NCBI GenBank assembly: GCA_902592265.1
Contig: CACJDV010000001.1
Location: forward strand, 1-64,000
Source: an uncultured Pelagibacteraceae bacterium
GTDB lineage: Bacteria; Pseudomonadota; Alphaproteobacteria; Pelagibacterales; Pelagibacteraceae
Length of the DNA stretch: 64,000 nt
Reading direction: 5' to 3'
Shown: piece by piece, positions 27,764-38,076 of the stretch
Position numbering within the stretch: position 1 is the first letter of the stretch
Layout of the letters: each line of letters begins with the position of its first letter
Position numbers and translations under genes: made by a program
The notes under the pieces: generated by a model
The model's input: only the letters and a program-made list of their open reading frames with translations
What the model was told of the DNA's origin: nothing
Database searches by the model: none

Positions 27764-29092
27764 TTATGCAACTTTCTGATTTGAATTATCTACAATTTCA
27801 CCAAATAAAGTAGTTCTATTACTTTTAATAATTTTTACTTGCACAATTTTTCCAATATCACTTTTCTTACCATCAAAGATTACTGATGTCATGTGCTTAG
27901 ATTTTCCAAATGTTTTAGTTTTATCTTCTGTGAAATTTTCAACCAATACTTCCACAATGCTGTTTTCTAAAGACTTGTTCTTTTGGATCTGATTTTCAAA
28001 CAACTCATTTTGAATTATTTCTAATCTTTCAAATGAAGTTTTTTTATCAATTAAATTTAAATTTTCAGATACGGTTCCAGGTCTAGGGCTAAAAATATAT
28101 GAATAAGAATTTATAAACTTTATTTTCTTAATTAAATTTAAAGTATCCTCAAAATCCTGATTTTCTTCCCCAGGGTAAGCTATTATAAAATCGCTTGAAA
28201 ATTCTATTTTTGAATTAATTTCTTTAAGTTGATTAAATGTTTCAAGGTAATTTTCAATAGAATGATTTCTATTCATTAATTTTAATATTTTATTGGATCC
28301 ACTTTGAACTGGTAAATGTACAAGTGGCATAAGTTTATTAGAACATTTATAAACTTCAATAAGGTCATTAGTCATATCTTTTGGATGAGATGTTGTGTAT
28401 CTTATTCTTTTAATATCACTTAATTTTTCAATACTTAAAATTAAATCTGATAAGCGAAAACCATTACTTTCGTAAGCATTAACATTTTGACCTAACAAAG
28501 TTATTTCTCTTACACCATTGTCCGATAAATATTTTGCTTCATCTAAAATTTGATTAGGTGGTCTTGAGTATTCTGGTCCTCTAGTATATGGGACTACGCA
28601 AAAATGGCAAAACTTATCACAGCCCTCTTGAATAGTTAAAAAAGATGAAATCTTTGCTGCTTTATTTTTTATTTTACTCAAATATTCAAATTTTGTAACT
28701 GCATCAAACTCTGTTTCTTCAAGTTTCCTTTTTTTTTCAACGTAATTTAAAATTGTATCATTAATTTTATGATAAGCTTGAGGACCTATTACCAAATCAA
28801 TAAAAGGCTCTCTTTTCACCATTTCTTGATTTTCAGCTTGGGCAACACAACCAACGATAATAACCAATGGTTTCTTTTTAAATCTAAAAATTTTTTTTAC
28901 TCTACCTATTTCAGAATAAACTTTTTCTTTAGCCTTATCCCTTATGTGACATGTGTTTAATAAATAACAATTAGCATCCTCATATTTTTCTGTTTTTTCA
29001 TAACCGATTTTTTTAACAGTATCTAATATTCTGTTCGTGTCATACTCATTCATTTGACACCCAAAAGTTTTAATAAAAATTTTTTGATTCAT
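27764..29092 (-). CDS. miaB: tRNA-2-methylthio-N6-dimethylallyladenosine synthase
   Basis: MiaB is a radical-SAM methylthiotransferase that modifies A37 of tRNAs. The 442-residue protein has the N-terminal UPF0004 domain with three conserved cysteines (GCQMNEYD, NTCHIRDKA, VGCVAQ), the radical-SAM cluster motif GCDKFCHFCVVPYTRG (~158-173) and a C-terminal TRAM domain. It begins immediately after the fur stop codon. Confidence 0.96.
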   Translation of the reverse strand: MNQKIFIKTFGCQMNEYDTNRILDTVKKIGYEKTEKYEDANCYLLNTCHIRDKAKEKVYSEIGRVKKIFRFKKKPLVIIVGCVAQAENQEMVKREPFIDLVIGPQAYHKINDTILNYVEKKRKLEETEFDAVTKFEYLSKIKNKAAKISSFLTIQEGCDKFCHFCVVPYTRGPEYSRPPNQILDEAKYLSDNGVREITLLGQNVNAYESNGFRLSDLILSIEKLSDIKRIRYTTSHPKDMTNDLIEVYKCSNKLMPLVHLPVQSGSNKILKLMNRNHSIENYLETFNQLKEINSKIEFSSDFIIAYPGEENQDFEDTLNLIKKIKFINSYSYIFSPRPGTVSENLNLIDKKTSFERLEIIQNELFENQIQKNKSLENSIVEVLVENFTEDKTKTFGKSKHMTSVIFDGKKSDIGKIVQVKIIKSNRTTLFGEIVDNSNQKVA

Positions 29093-29533
29093 TTATTGAG
29101 GTTTTTTCTTAACCCCATATAGTTCTAACTTATGATCAACTAATTTATAACCATATTTTTCTGCAACTTTTTTTTGAAGTTTTTCTATCTCATCATCCAC
29201 GAATTCTATAATTTCACCTGTTTTAATATCTATCAAATGATCATGATGGCTCTCGATCATTGCTTCATATCTTGCCTTTCCGCCTTTAAAATCATGTTTC
29301 GTCAAGATCCCAGCTTCTTCGAATAATTTGACTGTCCTATAAACCGTAGCTATGCTAATTTTTGGATCAACCTTCGAAACACGGTTATAAAGTTCGTCTA
29401 CATCTGGATGATCTGAATCTCCATACTCTGACTTTGACTCCGAAATTATTTTTGCAATAATTCTTCTTTGATCCGTAAGTTTAACGCCCTTTGCTATACA
29501 CTTTTGTTCAATCGTATCTACTTTATCTGACAT
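29093..29533 (-). CDS. fur: Ferric uptake regulator family protein
   Basis: The 146-residue protein has the Fur DNA-binding helix SIATVYRTVKLFEEAGIL (60-77) and the metal-binding HHDH (96-99), followed by a second acidic metal site region. It lacks the C-terminal CxxC zinc pairs. In some alphaproteobacteria the orthologue senses Mn (Mur), so the metal is uncertain. It sits at the tsaB-fur-miaB junction, a conserved alphaproteobacterial position. Together with irr it gives the window two Fur-family regulators. Confidence 0.93.
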   Translation of the reverse strand: MSDKVDTIEQKCIAKGVKLTDQRRIIAKIISESKSEYGDSDHPDVDELYNRVSKVDPKISIATVYRTVKLFEEAGILTKHDFKGGKARYEAMIESHHDHLIDIKTGEIIEFVDDEIEKLQKKVAEKYGYKLVDHKLELYGVKKKPQ

Positions 29534-29541
29534 AACTAATT

Positions 29542-29928
29542 TTAACTTATATAATAAGGTTTAATCAAATTTTTTTTGAGGTTAAATTTACTGCAAAGAT
29601 GTGGTATTTTTTCGTATTTAATATCAATTTCATTCTTAAAATCCATGAAACTAAAGCAGTAATAATCAATTTTTTTAACCAAGTGAATTGCTTTAATTAT
29701 TGATAAAGAATTTCGAATACCTGCAAAACTACCAGGACCTCTATTTATATAAATTGATCCGATATCACTAATCTCTAAATTATTATTTTTTAAAAAATCA
29801 ATAAGTAAAACAATTAGTTTTTCATAATTATTTTTGCTATTTTCATGAGTAGCACTATAAGTATTATTATTATTAATGATCATAAAAAAAATATTATCTT
29901 TTACAGCATCAATTATTAATTTATTCAT
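29542..29928 (-). CDS. tsaB: TsaB-like protein, half length
   Basis: TsaB helps TsaD make the t6A modification of tRNA as a non-catalytic partner. I choose the ATG at 29928 (MNKLIIDAV), which aligns with the first beta strand of the family; a longer frame to 30012 adds residues unlike TsaB. The protein is then 128 residues and ends soon after RGPGSFAGIR (63-72), whereas the family averages ~220-230. The C-terminal ASKHA half is missing. The gene ends 8 bases before fur and overlaps the divergent deacetylase gene by 53 bases. Confidence 0.78.
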   Translation of the reverse strand: MNKLIIDAVKDNIFFMIINNNNTYSATHENSKNNYEKLIVLLIDFLKNNNLEISDIGSIYINRGPGSFAGIRNSLSIIKAIHLVKKIDYYCFSFMDFKNEIDIKYEKIPHLCSKFNLKKNLIKPYYIS

Positions 29929-30931
29929 TTTTCTAATTATATTGACTTTTAACTTAAACGCACAAGAAAATAATGATAGGTATTTTTCTAATGATGAGGG
30001 TGTGCTATCCATTATGTATCATCGATTTAATGAATTTAAATATCCGTCAACAAATATATCAATGGATATTTTTAAAGAACATGTTGAGCTAATTTTAGAT
30101 GCTAACTTAATTTTTTACCATCCAAAAGATTTTGTAAATGAATTCAATATTCCAAAAAAAGAAAAAAGGATACTTCTCACTGTTGATGATGCATTTCAAT
30201 CTTTTTATGATAATGCCTGGCCTTACTTGAAAGAAAATCAAATTCCATTTGTATTATTTGTCTCGACAGAACCTGTTGGTAACAATGGATACATGAACTG
30301 GGATCAAATTAAAGAGATTGAACAAAGTGAATTTGGGGTTATTGGACATCACTCACACTCTCACGATTATTTGATTGATAAATCAGAAGAAGTTTTTTTA
30401 AATGACATAAAAACATCGAATCTAATTTTCAAAGAAAAATTAGGATATGTACCGACTTTATTTTCTTATCCATTTGGAGAATATTCAGGATTTATGAGAG
30501 ATTATATTTCTCAAAATTTCAAAATTGCATTTGGACAACATTCTGGAATTATTGATGTAAATAAAAATAAATATGAACTTCCAAGATTTCCAATCAATGA
30601 AAAATACGGGGAAATAAAAAGATTTAAGTCAATAATTAACTATTATCCACTTGAATATAAAAACTTGGAACCTGAGGAAAAAAAATTATCAAAAGAAAAT
30701 AATCCACCAAAATTTAAAGTAAAATTTTTTAATAATCAAAAAAATATTGAAAACATTAATTGCTATTCCAATGAAGGAGATAAATGGATGAAATCAAAAA
30801 TTAAACTTGTTGAGAAAGAACTTACAATAGAATTTAGGGAACCATTTTTACCAAGAAGAGGTCGAATTAATTGTTCTGTCAATGATGACGGTAAATGGAG
30901 ATGGTTTGGAACACAATTTATTATTAGATAA
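29876..30931 (+). CDS. Secreted polysaccharide deacetylase family protein
   Basis: The 351-residue protein starts with a signal peptide (to about NLNAQ, residue 30). The NodB-like domain has TVDDAFQSFY (paired aspartates, ~103) and GHHSHSHDYL (metal-binding His-x3-His, ~160), then FSYPFGEYSG. The last ~100 residues form a separate, Lys-rich beta-like segment of unknown role. Substrates are typically peptidoglycan or other cell-wall N-acetyl sugars. The signal peptide leaves no later start possible, so the overlap with tsaB is real. Confidence 0.88.
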   Translation: MIIKKILSFTASIINLFIFLIILTFNLNAQENNDRYFSNDEGVLSIMYHRFNEFKYPSTNISMDIFKEHVELILDANLIFYHPKDFVNEFNIPKKEKRILLTVDDAFQSFYDNAWPYLKENQIPFVLFVSTEPVGNNGYMNWDQIKEIEQSEFGVIGHHSHSHDYLIDKSEEVFLNDIKTSNLIFKEKLGYVPTLFSYPFGEYSGFMRDYISQNFKIAFGQHSGIIDVNKNKYELPRFPINEKYGEIKRFKSIINYYPLEYKNLEPEEKKLSKENNPPKFKVKFFNNQKNIENINCYSNEGDKWMKSKIKLVEKELTIEFREPFLPRRGRINCSVNDDGKWRWFGTQFIIR

Positions 30932-30937
30932 TAAATT

Positions 30938-32020
30938 TTAAATTAAACTTTCTAACTCAATGCTTGATGGCAAAAGTTTTGCATCATCAAAATCTTTTAA
31001 ATTATTTTGTTGAATAATCTTTTGCAAAACTTTCACATATTCATTCCCTGTTTCAGCATATTTATCCAAATAGCTTGACAAGATCATACTGTCTAGTGGT
31101 TGTCCTAAATCTCTTAGTTTTGCTCTGGCTAATCTAAAATCTTCATAGCTAGAATGTGTATTTATGTTCCTCTGATAAGCTCTTACAGAAGCTTGTAAAA
31201 CATTAAATTTCATAACCTTATGACCTTCATTTTTTTCAGCATCTTTTGGCTTTAATCCTTCACCTGACCAAGTCCACTGTCCGAACAATGCATTTCCTTG
31301 TTGGGCAAATCTTGAGGTCCCCCATCCAGTTTCCTTTGCTGCTTGAGCAAGTGCCAATGATACAGGAACTATATCCATTCTTCTTTTCAACACTGATAAA
31401 TCTTTTGAAGGTATACCGTATTGTCTATATTTTTTATCTAACCACTTTTTTTCTGAGTTTGAATTATTGCTCTTATTAATTATGTTAAATAATCTTTTTC
31501 TATCTAAATTAATGTTTTTATTTTCTTCCAAAATTAATGGTAATACTATTTGTATAAAAAACTCTTTTCTTTTTTTTATACTCTCAATCATTTTTATTTC
31601 AGCTGGGAGTAAAGTTAAAGCTATCGGCTTAACTAATTTTTTTTTTCTTACATCATCAAGCTTATAATCAGTGTCTTCAAAAAGCTGCTTTATTGTTGAG
31701 GCGTCTAATCTTACTGTATCTGTTTCTTGATCATTTAAGCTATAAATATCAATTAACAAGTCATCCTCATTAAGCGCTTGAGAATTTGATGAATTTGAGG
31801 ACTTTTTATTTAATGTGTAAGCTAAAATTGCTTTTGAATTATTTTGAATTCCAGCTGAACTTTCAATCTTGTTGCTGGTAAAATTAATAAGAATTGGCAT
31901 AGAGTAAAAAAACATAATTACGATTACACTACTTAAGATAATTCTTGGTAATGAATTTAGGTTATTATCATCAAAAACTTTAAATGGTCTTATCCTATTT
32001 TTTTTAAATATTTTTTTCAT
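30938..32020 (-). CDS. Bax-like glucosaminidase-domain protein
   Basis: The 360-residue protein has an N-terminal membrane anchor (~30-50) and a C-terminal domain of the Bax/FlgJ glucosaminidase type, with ALAQAAKETGWGTSRFAQQG and LFGQWTWSGEG near 225-255. It may trim peptidoglycan in the periplasm. It lies between nfuA and the convergent deacetylase, another cell-wall gene. The catalytic glutamate is probably the one in AAKETGWG. Confidence 0.84.
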   Translation of the reverse strand: MKKIFKKNRIRPFKVFDDNNLNSLPRIILSSVIVIMFFYSMPILINFTSNKIESSAGIQNNSKAILAYTLNKKSSNSSNSQALNEDDLLIDIYSLNDQETDTVRLDASTIKQLFEDTDYKLDDVRKKKLVKPIALTLLPAEIKMIESIKKRKEFFIQIVLPLILEENKNINLDRKRLFNIINKSNNSNSEKKWLDKKYRQYGIPSKDLSVLKRRMDIVPVSLALAQAAKETGWGTSRFAQQGNALFGQWTWSGEGLKPKDAEKNEGHKVMKFNVLQASVRAYQRNINTHSSYEDFRLARAKLRDLGQPLDSMILSSYLDKYAETGNEYVKVLQKIIQQNNLKDFDDAKLLPSSIELESLI

Positions 32021-32023
32021 TTA

Positions 32024-32563
32024 TTAAATTGCTTCAACTGTTTTAACTTCTGGTAAATAATGACATAAGAGATTTTGAACACCTTGCTTTAAAGTCATAG
32101 TAGAACTAGGACAGCCTGAACAACTTCCCTGTAATTGAACTTTTACAACTCCATCTTTAAACTCTTTAAATTTAATATCTCCTCCATCTCTTGCTATAGC
32201 TGGACGGATTTTATCCTCAAGTAATTGAACTATTTTTTTCTCAATTTCATCAAGACTTTCACTTTGTTCATTTAAATCTTTATCAATTACGAATTCTTTC
32301 CCTGTCGCATAAAATTCATTAATATGTGAGATTACAATGTGTTTAATATCATCCCAAGAATTTTCATTATCTTTATTAACAGAAATAAAATCTTTGCTTA
32401 GAAAAATACCTTCAACACCAGTAATCGAAAGAATATTTCTAATTAGGTCGTTATTAACATTATCTTTTTTTGTTACCTCAAAAGATCCAGAATTAGAAAC
32501 TATTTTGCCAGGTATAAATTTTAAAGAATTAGGATTTGGTGTTATTTCGGTTTGAACGAACAT
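32024..32563 (-). CDS. NfuA/NifU-type iron-sulfur scaffold
   Basis: The 179-residue protein has an N-terminal Nfu domain (FVQTEITPNPNSLKFIPG) and a C-terminal NifU domain with CSGCPSS (cluster-binding CxxC, ~145). It carries Fe-S clusters to client proteins. It is placed between trpS and the Bax-like gene, where nifU-like genes also sit near tsaB in relatives. Confidence 0.93.
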   Translation of the reverse strand: MFVQTEITPNPNSLKFIPGKIVSNSGSFEVTKKDNVNNDLIRNILSITGVEGIFLSKDFISVNKDNENSWDDIKHIVISHINEFYATGKEFVIDKDLNEQSESLDEIEKKIVQLLEDKIRPAIARDGGDIKFKEFKDGVVKVQLQGSCSGCPSSTMTLKQGVQNLLCHYLPEVKTVEAI

Positions 32564-32615
32564 AAATTATATATAAGCAATATTTAAAAAATTGGTACTG
32601 CTTTGTTAAAAAAAC

Positions 32616-33617
32616 TTAAAAACCTACAATTTCTTGAATTTTTTTAATTTTTTTTGAGGCAATTTCATTAGCTTTATGTTGTCCATCTTTAAGTATTTTT
32701 TCTAAAAAGACTTTATCAGCTAATAATTCTTTGATTTTTAAGGAAATTGGATTTATTTCATGAACAATTATATCTGATAATTTTTCTTTGAATCCAGAAA
32801 AATTTTTCCCAGCAAATTCATCAATAGATTTTTGAAATGTATTTTTCGTCAAACTTGAATAAATGCCAATTAAGTTTTTAGCTTCAGGTCTTTTTTCTAA
32901 TTCTTCAATTGTTGAAGGCAAAGGTAGAGTATCAGTTTTTGCTTTCTTAATTTTATTAATTATTTGATCTTTGTCATCAGTTAAATTAATTCTACTCAAA
33001 TCTGATACCTCTGATTTACTCATCTTTTTAAGACCATCTTTTAAACTCATAATTCTTGAAAATTCTTTTTTAATCAAAGGTTCGGGGACTATAAAAAAAT
33101 TTTCAATTTTATAGTCATTGTTAAATTTTTGTGCAATGTCACGACATAGCTCCAAATGTTGTTTTTGATCATCTCCAACTGGTACATGAGTTGAGTCGTA
33201 TAATAAAATATCAGCTGCCATCAAGACAGGATAAGAATAAAGTCCGATACTTGCTTTTTCTTTATCTTTTCCGGCTTTTTCCTTAAATTGAGTCATCCTG
33301 TTTAACCAACCCATTCTAGCAACACAGCTTAAAATCCATGCAGCCTCTGAATGAGCACTTACTTGAGACTGATTAAATATTATACTTTTTTGAGGATCTA
33401 TTCCACTTGCTAAAAATGTAGCAACAGTTTCATGAATATTTGATTTTAATTCTTTTGGATTTTGACTTACGGTTATTGCATGAAGATCAACTACACAAAA
33501 AATACATTTATTTTGAGTATCATTGTTAAGATCAACAAAGTTTTTTATAGCTCCTAAATAATTTCCTAAATGAAGATTTCCAGTAGGTTGGACACCCGAG
33601 AAAATTTTTTTTTTCAT
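32616..33617 (-). CDS. trpS: Tryptophanyl-tRNA synthetase
   Basis: TrpS charges tRNA-Trp. The 333-residue class I synthetase has the HIGH-like [13 protein letters not shown] (11-23) and KMSKS (KKMSKSE, ~197). Its length matches the bacterial family. It begins 3 bases after murJ ends. Confidence 0.97.
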   Translation of the reverse strand: MKKKIFSGVQPTGNLHLGNYLGAIKNFVDLNNDTQNKCIFCVVDLHAITVSQNPKELKSNIHETVATFLASGIDPQKSIIFNQSQVSAHSEAAWILSCVARMGWLNRMTQFKEKAGKDKEKASIGLYSYPVLMAADILLYDSTHVPVGDDQKQHLELCRDIAQKFNNDYKIENFFIVPEPLIKKEFSRIMSLKDGLKKMSKSEVSDLSRINLTDDKDQIINKIKKAKTDTLPLPSTIEELEKRPEAKNLIGIYSSLTKNTFQKSIDEFAGKNFSGFKEKLSDIIVHEINPISLKIKELLADKVFLEKILKDGQHKANEIASKKIKKIQEIVGF

Positions 33618-33620
33618 ATT

Positions 33621-35150
33621 CTAATACTTTAATTTAATATCTCGATAATTAAAAGCTTTGATAAAATATGACAACGCGAAATAAAAAATTATTGTGAATA
33701 AAACACATAATAATAAATAAGCAGACTTAAAGAAATAAGTATAACTTAATTGATTTTCAAATATTAAGATCAAGTATTGAAAGAAAATACCCATCATAAT
33801 TGATGCAAAAATTATCTTAAAAAATTGTTTAAAAAAAGTTTTGTTAAATTCAAATAAGTTATTATTTTTTAAATAAACAAATAATATTAAAGAATTAAAC
33901 CATGAGGATATTGTAGTTGCAATAGGAATAATTATAAAACCAATATCTTCAAAGAAGTAAACACTTATCAAAATATTTAGCAAAACAGAAACTAAGGAAA
34001 TATAAAATGGAGTTTTAGTATCATGATTTGCAAAGAAAAATGTCGAAAAGACTTTTATTAATGCAAATGCTGGGAGGCCTAAGCCAAAATAATAAAGAGC
34101 ATTCGAGGAATTAAAAACTGAGTTTACTGTAAAAGAACCATATCCAAACAGAGCAGAAATAATTTGTTCAGATCCTATAACTAACGCTACTGAGGCAGGA
34201 AGACTTAAAAACATACTAAGCTCTAATGCTTTATTTTGAATTAACAATATTTTTTTCTTTTTTCTTTGATGAACATGTTTTGAGAGTTGGGGCAATACAA
34301 CAACACCAATAGCTATACCAGCTATTGCCAAGTTAATTTGGTATATTCTATCCGCATAATATAAATAAGATACAGCGCTCGCTTGGAATGAAGCTATAAT
34401 TGTTCCAACTAATATATTGATTTGTGTAACACCAGAAGAAAAGATACTAGGTAATAACTTTTTAAAAAAAATTTTTACTTTATTGTTAACTTTGAATTTA
34501 AAATCAAAATCTATGACGTAATATTTTTTTACAAATCTATATAAAAAGATTAATTGTAATAATCCTGCAAAAGATATTCCGTACGAGAGATAATAAATCA
34601 AATCATCATTTAAATATCTTCCAAAAAATAAAATAATTATTAAAACAATATTCAATATAATTGGAGCTGCTGAAGCAGCAGCAAATTTATTATGTGAATT
34701 TAAAATAGCACCAAAAAAAGATGATAGGCTTACAAACAATAAAAAAGGGAAAGTAATTCTTGTTAAATTAGTTGCTAATTCAAATTTTTTAGTATCCTCA
34801 ACAAAGCCTGGTGCTATTAACCCTACGAATATTGGCATAAAAATTTCAATTATGAGAACTAAAAAAAATAGAATTAAAAACAATAAATTAAACACATCAT
34901 TGGCAAATTTATTTGATTTAAATTTGTTTTTTACTAATTCGGAGGTGTAGCTTGGCACAAAAGCTGAATTGAAAGTTCCCTCAGCAAAGAGTCTTCTAAA
35001 AGTGTTCGGTATCCTAAATGCTACGAAAAAAGCGTCGGCTAAAAAACTTGTTCCAAGAAAAATTGCTATCAAAACATCTCTTAAATATCCAAGTAATCTG
35101 CTAATAATTGTATAGAAACCAAAAGTCCCTGTTGACTTAACTAAATTCAT
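33621..35150 (-). CDS. murJ: Lipid II flippase
   Basis: MurJ flips lipid II across the inner membrane for peptidoglycan synthesis. The 509-residue, strongly hydrophobic protein fits the 14-helix MATE-like family, with the conserved RRLFAEGTFNSAFVP near residue 52 and the N-terminal GFYTIISRLLGYLRD. It diverges from maeB across a 50-base gap that must hold both promoters. Confidence 0.95.
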   Translation of the reverse strand: MNLVKSTGTFGFYTIISRLLGYLRDVLIAIFLGTSFLADAFFVAFRIPNTFRRLFAEGTFNSAFVPSYTSELVKNKFKSNKFANDVFNLLFLILFFLVLIIEIFMPIFVGLIAPGFVEDTKKFELATNLTRITFPFLLFVSLSSFFGAILNSHNKFAAASAAPIILNIVLIIILFFGRYLNDDLIYYLSYGISFAGLLQLIFLYRFVKKYYVIDFDFKFKVNNKVKIFFKKLLPSIFSSGVTQINILVGTIIASFQASAVSYLYYADRIYQINLAIAGIAIGVVVLPQLSKHVHQRKKKKILLIQNKALELSMFLSLPASVALVIGSEQIISALFGYGSFTVNSVFNSSNALYYFGLGLPAFALIKVFSTFFFANHDTKTPFYISLVSVLLNILISVYFFEDIGFIIIPIATTISSWFNSLILFVYLKNNNLFEFNKTFFKQFFKIIFASIMMGIFFQYLILIFENQLSYTYFFKSAYLLLCVLFTIIFYFALSYFIKAFNYRDIKLKY

Positions 35151-35200
35151 AAATCATATTAGTCTTAAATTTACCTCATTTGTACACCTAATTAAGCTAA

Positions 35201-37486
35201 ATGAAAAAAACTAAAATTGATCATTATACAGATAAAGAAGCTTTAGATTACCACAGTCATAGTAAACCGGGTAAGATTGAAATCTCTTCATCAAAAAATA
35301 TGACCACAAAAAGAGATCTTGCATTAGCTTACTCACCAGGTGTAGCTGCACCAGTAAAAGCAATAAGCGAAAATCCAGAAACTGCATTTGACTATACAAG
35401 TAAAGGGAACCTTGTAGCAGTAATTAGTAACGGTTCTGCAATTTTAGGTATGGGTAATTTAGGGGCCCTAGCCTCAAAGCCAGTTATGGAGGGAAAAGCA
35501 GTGTTATTTAAAAGATTTGCTGATATTGACTCGATTGATCTTGAAATTGACTCGGAAGATCATAATGAAATAATTAATAGTATAAAAAATTTTGCTCCAA
35601 GTTTTGGAGGGATAAATTTAGAAGATATTGCTGCTCCTGATTGTTTTATAATTGAGGAGAAACTTAAAGAAATTTTAGACATTCCTGTCTTTCATGATGA
35701 TCAACATGGTACAGCAATTATAACCAGTGCTGCACTAATTAATGCACTAGATATTACCAAAAAAAAAATTGATAAAGTAAAAATAGTTGTAAATGGTGCA
35801 GGCGCATCAGCAATGGCTTGCGCTAATTTATTTAAAAAAAGTGGTGTCCCACAAAAAAACATTACAATGGTTGATAGAACAGGGGTTATCTATAAAGGTC
35901 GAAAAAATTTAAACCAATGGAAGTCGGCTCATGCTATTGAAACTACAAATAGAACTCTGACAGATGCTATCAATAACGCTGACGTATTTTTGGGTTTGTC
36001 TGCAAAAGGTGCATTAACAAAAGATATGGTGAAAAAAATGGCTAAAAATCCAATTATATTTGCATGCGCAAATCCTGATCCAGAAATTAAACCAGAAGAA
36101 GTTGCGGAGGTAAGAGCTGATGCAATCATGGCTACTGGAAGATCAGACTACCCAAACCAAGTAAATAATTTGATCGGTTTCCCTTATATATTTAGAGGTG
36201 CATTAGATGTAAGATCCAAAACTATTAATGAGGAAATGAAAATTGCTGCAGCCAAGGCAATTGCAAACTTAGCAAAAGAGGAGGTGCCAGATGAAGTTGT
36301 TGCTGCAATGGGAGGTGAGAGACCACATTATGGAAAAGAATATATAATTCCCTCAACATTTGATCCAAGACTAATAAGCGTAATTCCAGCTGCAGTAGCT
36401 AAAGCAGCAATAGATTCTGGTGTTGCTAGAATTAATATAAAAGATTTTGATAGCTATAAAGATCAATTAAGACAGAGATTAGACCCAACAGTTACGATCA
36501 TGCAGGGTGTAAATAATTATATTAAAAAAAAACCAAAAAAAGTAGTCTTTGCAGATGGTGAAGATGAAAATATGCTTAAAGCAGCCATAGCATTCAAAAA
36601 CTCTAATTTAGGTATTCCAATTTTAGTTGGAAAAGAAGATTTAATTAAAAATCAGTTAAAAGAAATAGGTTATAGTGAAAATTTTGAAATAGAAATTGTC
36701 AATTCGAAAGATGTTAAGAAAAGGGAAAAGTATGCAAAATACCTTTTTGAAAAACTACAAAGAAATAAAGGTATGCTAGAGCGAGATTGTGATCGTTTAG
36801 TAAGAAATGATAGGGTTATTTGGGCATCTTGTATGGTTGCATGTAAAGATGCTGATGCAATGGTCACTGGAAATACTAGAAGATATTCATCATCACTTGA
36901 AAAGATAACTCAAGTTGTAGATCCCAGAGAAGGAGAAATTATGTTTGGCCTAAACTTAATAGTTAATAGAGGAAAAACAATTTTTATATGTGATACCTCT
37001 GTCATTGAATATCCTGATGCAAATCAGCTAGCAGAGATGGCGAAATCAGCAGCAAGAGTTGTTAGATTATTTGGATTTGATCCTAAAGTCGCTTTCTTAT
37101 CACATTCTACTTTTGGACAACCTGCTACTGAAAGAACCAAAAGGTTAAGTGATGCAGTTGAAATCTTAAAAAAAGATAAGGTAGATTTTAAATTTGATGG
37201 AGAGATGCAGCCTGATGTAGCTTTAGAAGAATTATATAGAGAGCTTTACCCTTTTTCAGAAATTGTTGGAAATTCAAATGTTTTGATAATGCCTAGCCAA
37301 CATAGCGCAGCTATTTCTTATAAAATGATAAAATCAATGAGTAGAGCGAAAGTTATTGGACCATTGTTAATTGGTTTGGGTCTTCCAATAGAGATTGCTC
37401 CTCTAAGAACTTCTACTTCAGAAATCATAAATCTAGCATCGATCGCAGCCTATTCTTCTGATGTCATTGATTATAAAAAAGATTAA
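35201..37486 (+). CDS. maeB: NADP-dependent malic enzyme with phosphotransacetylase-like domain
   Basis: MaeB decarboxylates malate to pyruvate. Residues 1-~430 form the malic enzyme ([22 protein letters not shown], and the NAD(P)-binding [10 protein letters not shown]). Residues ~431-761 are a phosphate acetyltransferase-like domain that usually regulates rather than catalyses. The fusion is standard in proteobacteria. It overlaps the BON lipoprotein gene tail-to-tail by 4 bases. Confidence 0.96.
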   Translation: MKKTKIDHYTDKEALDYHSHSKPGKIEISSSKNMTTKRDLALAYSPGVAAPVKAISENPETAFDYTSKGNLVAVISNGSAILGMGNLGALASKPVMEGKAVLFKRFADIDSIDLEIDSEDHNEIINSIKNFAPSFGGINLEDIAAPDCFIIEEKLKEILDIPVFHDDQHGTAIITSAALINALDITKKKIDKVKIVVNGAGASAMACANLFKKSGVPQKNITMVDRTGVIYKGRKNLNQWKSAHAIETTNRTLTDAINNADVFLGLSAKGALTKDMVKKMAKNPIIFACANPDPEIKPEEVAEVRADAIMATGRSDYPNQVNNLIGFPYIFRGALDVRSKTINEEMKIAAAKAIANLAKEEVPDEVVAAMGGERPHYGKEYIIPSTFDPRLISVIPAAVAKAAIDSGVARINIKDFDSYKDQLRQRLDPTVTIMQGVNNYIKKKPKKVVFADGEDENMLKAAIAFKNSNLGIPILVGKEDLIKNQLKEIGYSENFEIEIVNSKDVKKREKYAKYLFEKLQRNKGMLERDCDRLVRNDRVIWASCMVACKDADAMVTGNTRRYSSSLEKITQVVDPREGEIMFGLNLIVNRGKTIFICDTSVIEYPDANQLAEMAKSAARVVRLFGFDPKVAFLSHSTFGQPATERTKRLSDAVEILKKDKVDFKFDGEMQPDVALEELYRELYPFSEIVGNSNVLIMPSQHSAAISYKMIKSMSRAKVIGPLLIGLGLPIEIAPLRTSTSEIINLASIAAYSSDVIDYKKD

Positions 37487-38076
37487 TTTTTTTGAATTCT
37501 TAAATCATCAACAATTAAAATACTTGCTATTACGTCCTCGACATCTAGTATCTCTTTAGCCTCTTTTACCACTAATTCTTTTTCATTTGCTGTTAAAGCT
37601 ATACCGTAAACATAAATTTTCTTTTTATATGTATCTATCTGATAATTAGTTGCTTTTATTTCTTTATTAAAAATTAAAGCTGTTCTCAATTGTGAAGTAA
37701 TTAAAATATCTTTCGCAGACTGTTGAAAGTTAAATTTTTCTTTAATTTTAATATCATTTCTTACAGATCTGACTCCTTTTGTTTCCCAAGCTAGTTTGGT
37801 TATTTTTAACTTTTCTTCTGGGTCATCAATTTTTCCAGTTAAGAAAATTCTTCCATCCAAGACTTTTGATTTAATTGATAAAAAATATTTACTATTCATC
37901 ATTACTAACTTTGCAGACAAGCTTTTTTGCATCACTGAGTCATCAATTTGTGTTCCTATGGTTCTAGGATCTAAAGCAACAGACACTCCTGTCCCAAAAA
38001 TTCCCTTTGAGGAAACACCAACACATCCTGATAAAAATAATGTCGTTATCAACAATATTAAAAATTTAGACTTCAT
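37483..38076 (-). CDS. BON-domain lipoprotein
   Basis: The 197-residue protein has a lipoprotein signal peptide ending at LSGC (Cys ~17). Two BON domains follow (~45-115 and ~120-190), as in YraP/DolP, which protects outer-membrane integrity. It overlaps the end of rsmI by 11 bases, matching the rsmI-BON neighbourhood seen in many proteobacteria. Confidence 0.87.
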   Translation of the reverse strand: MKSKFLILLITTLFLSGCVGVSSKGIFGTGVSVALDPRTIGTQIDDSVMQKSLSAKLVMMNSKYFLSIKSKVLDGRIFLTGKIDDPEEKLKITKLAWETKGVRSVRNDIKIKEKFNFQQSAKDILITSQLRTALIFNKEIKATNYQIDTYKKKIYVYGIALTANEKELVVKEAKEILDVEDVIASILIVDDLRIQKN

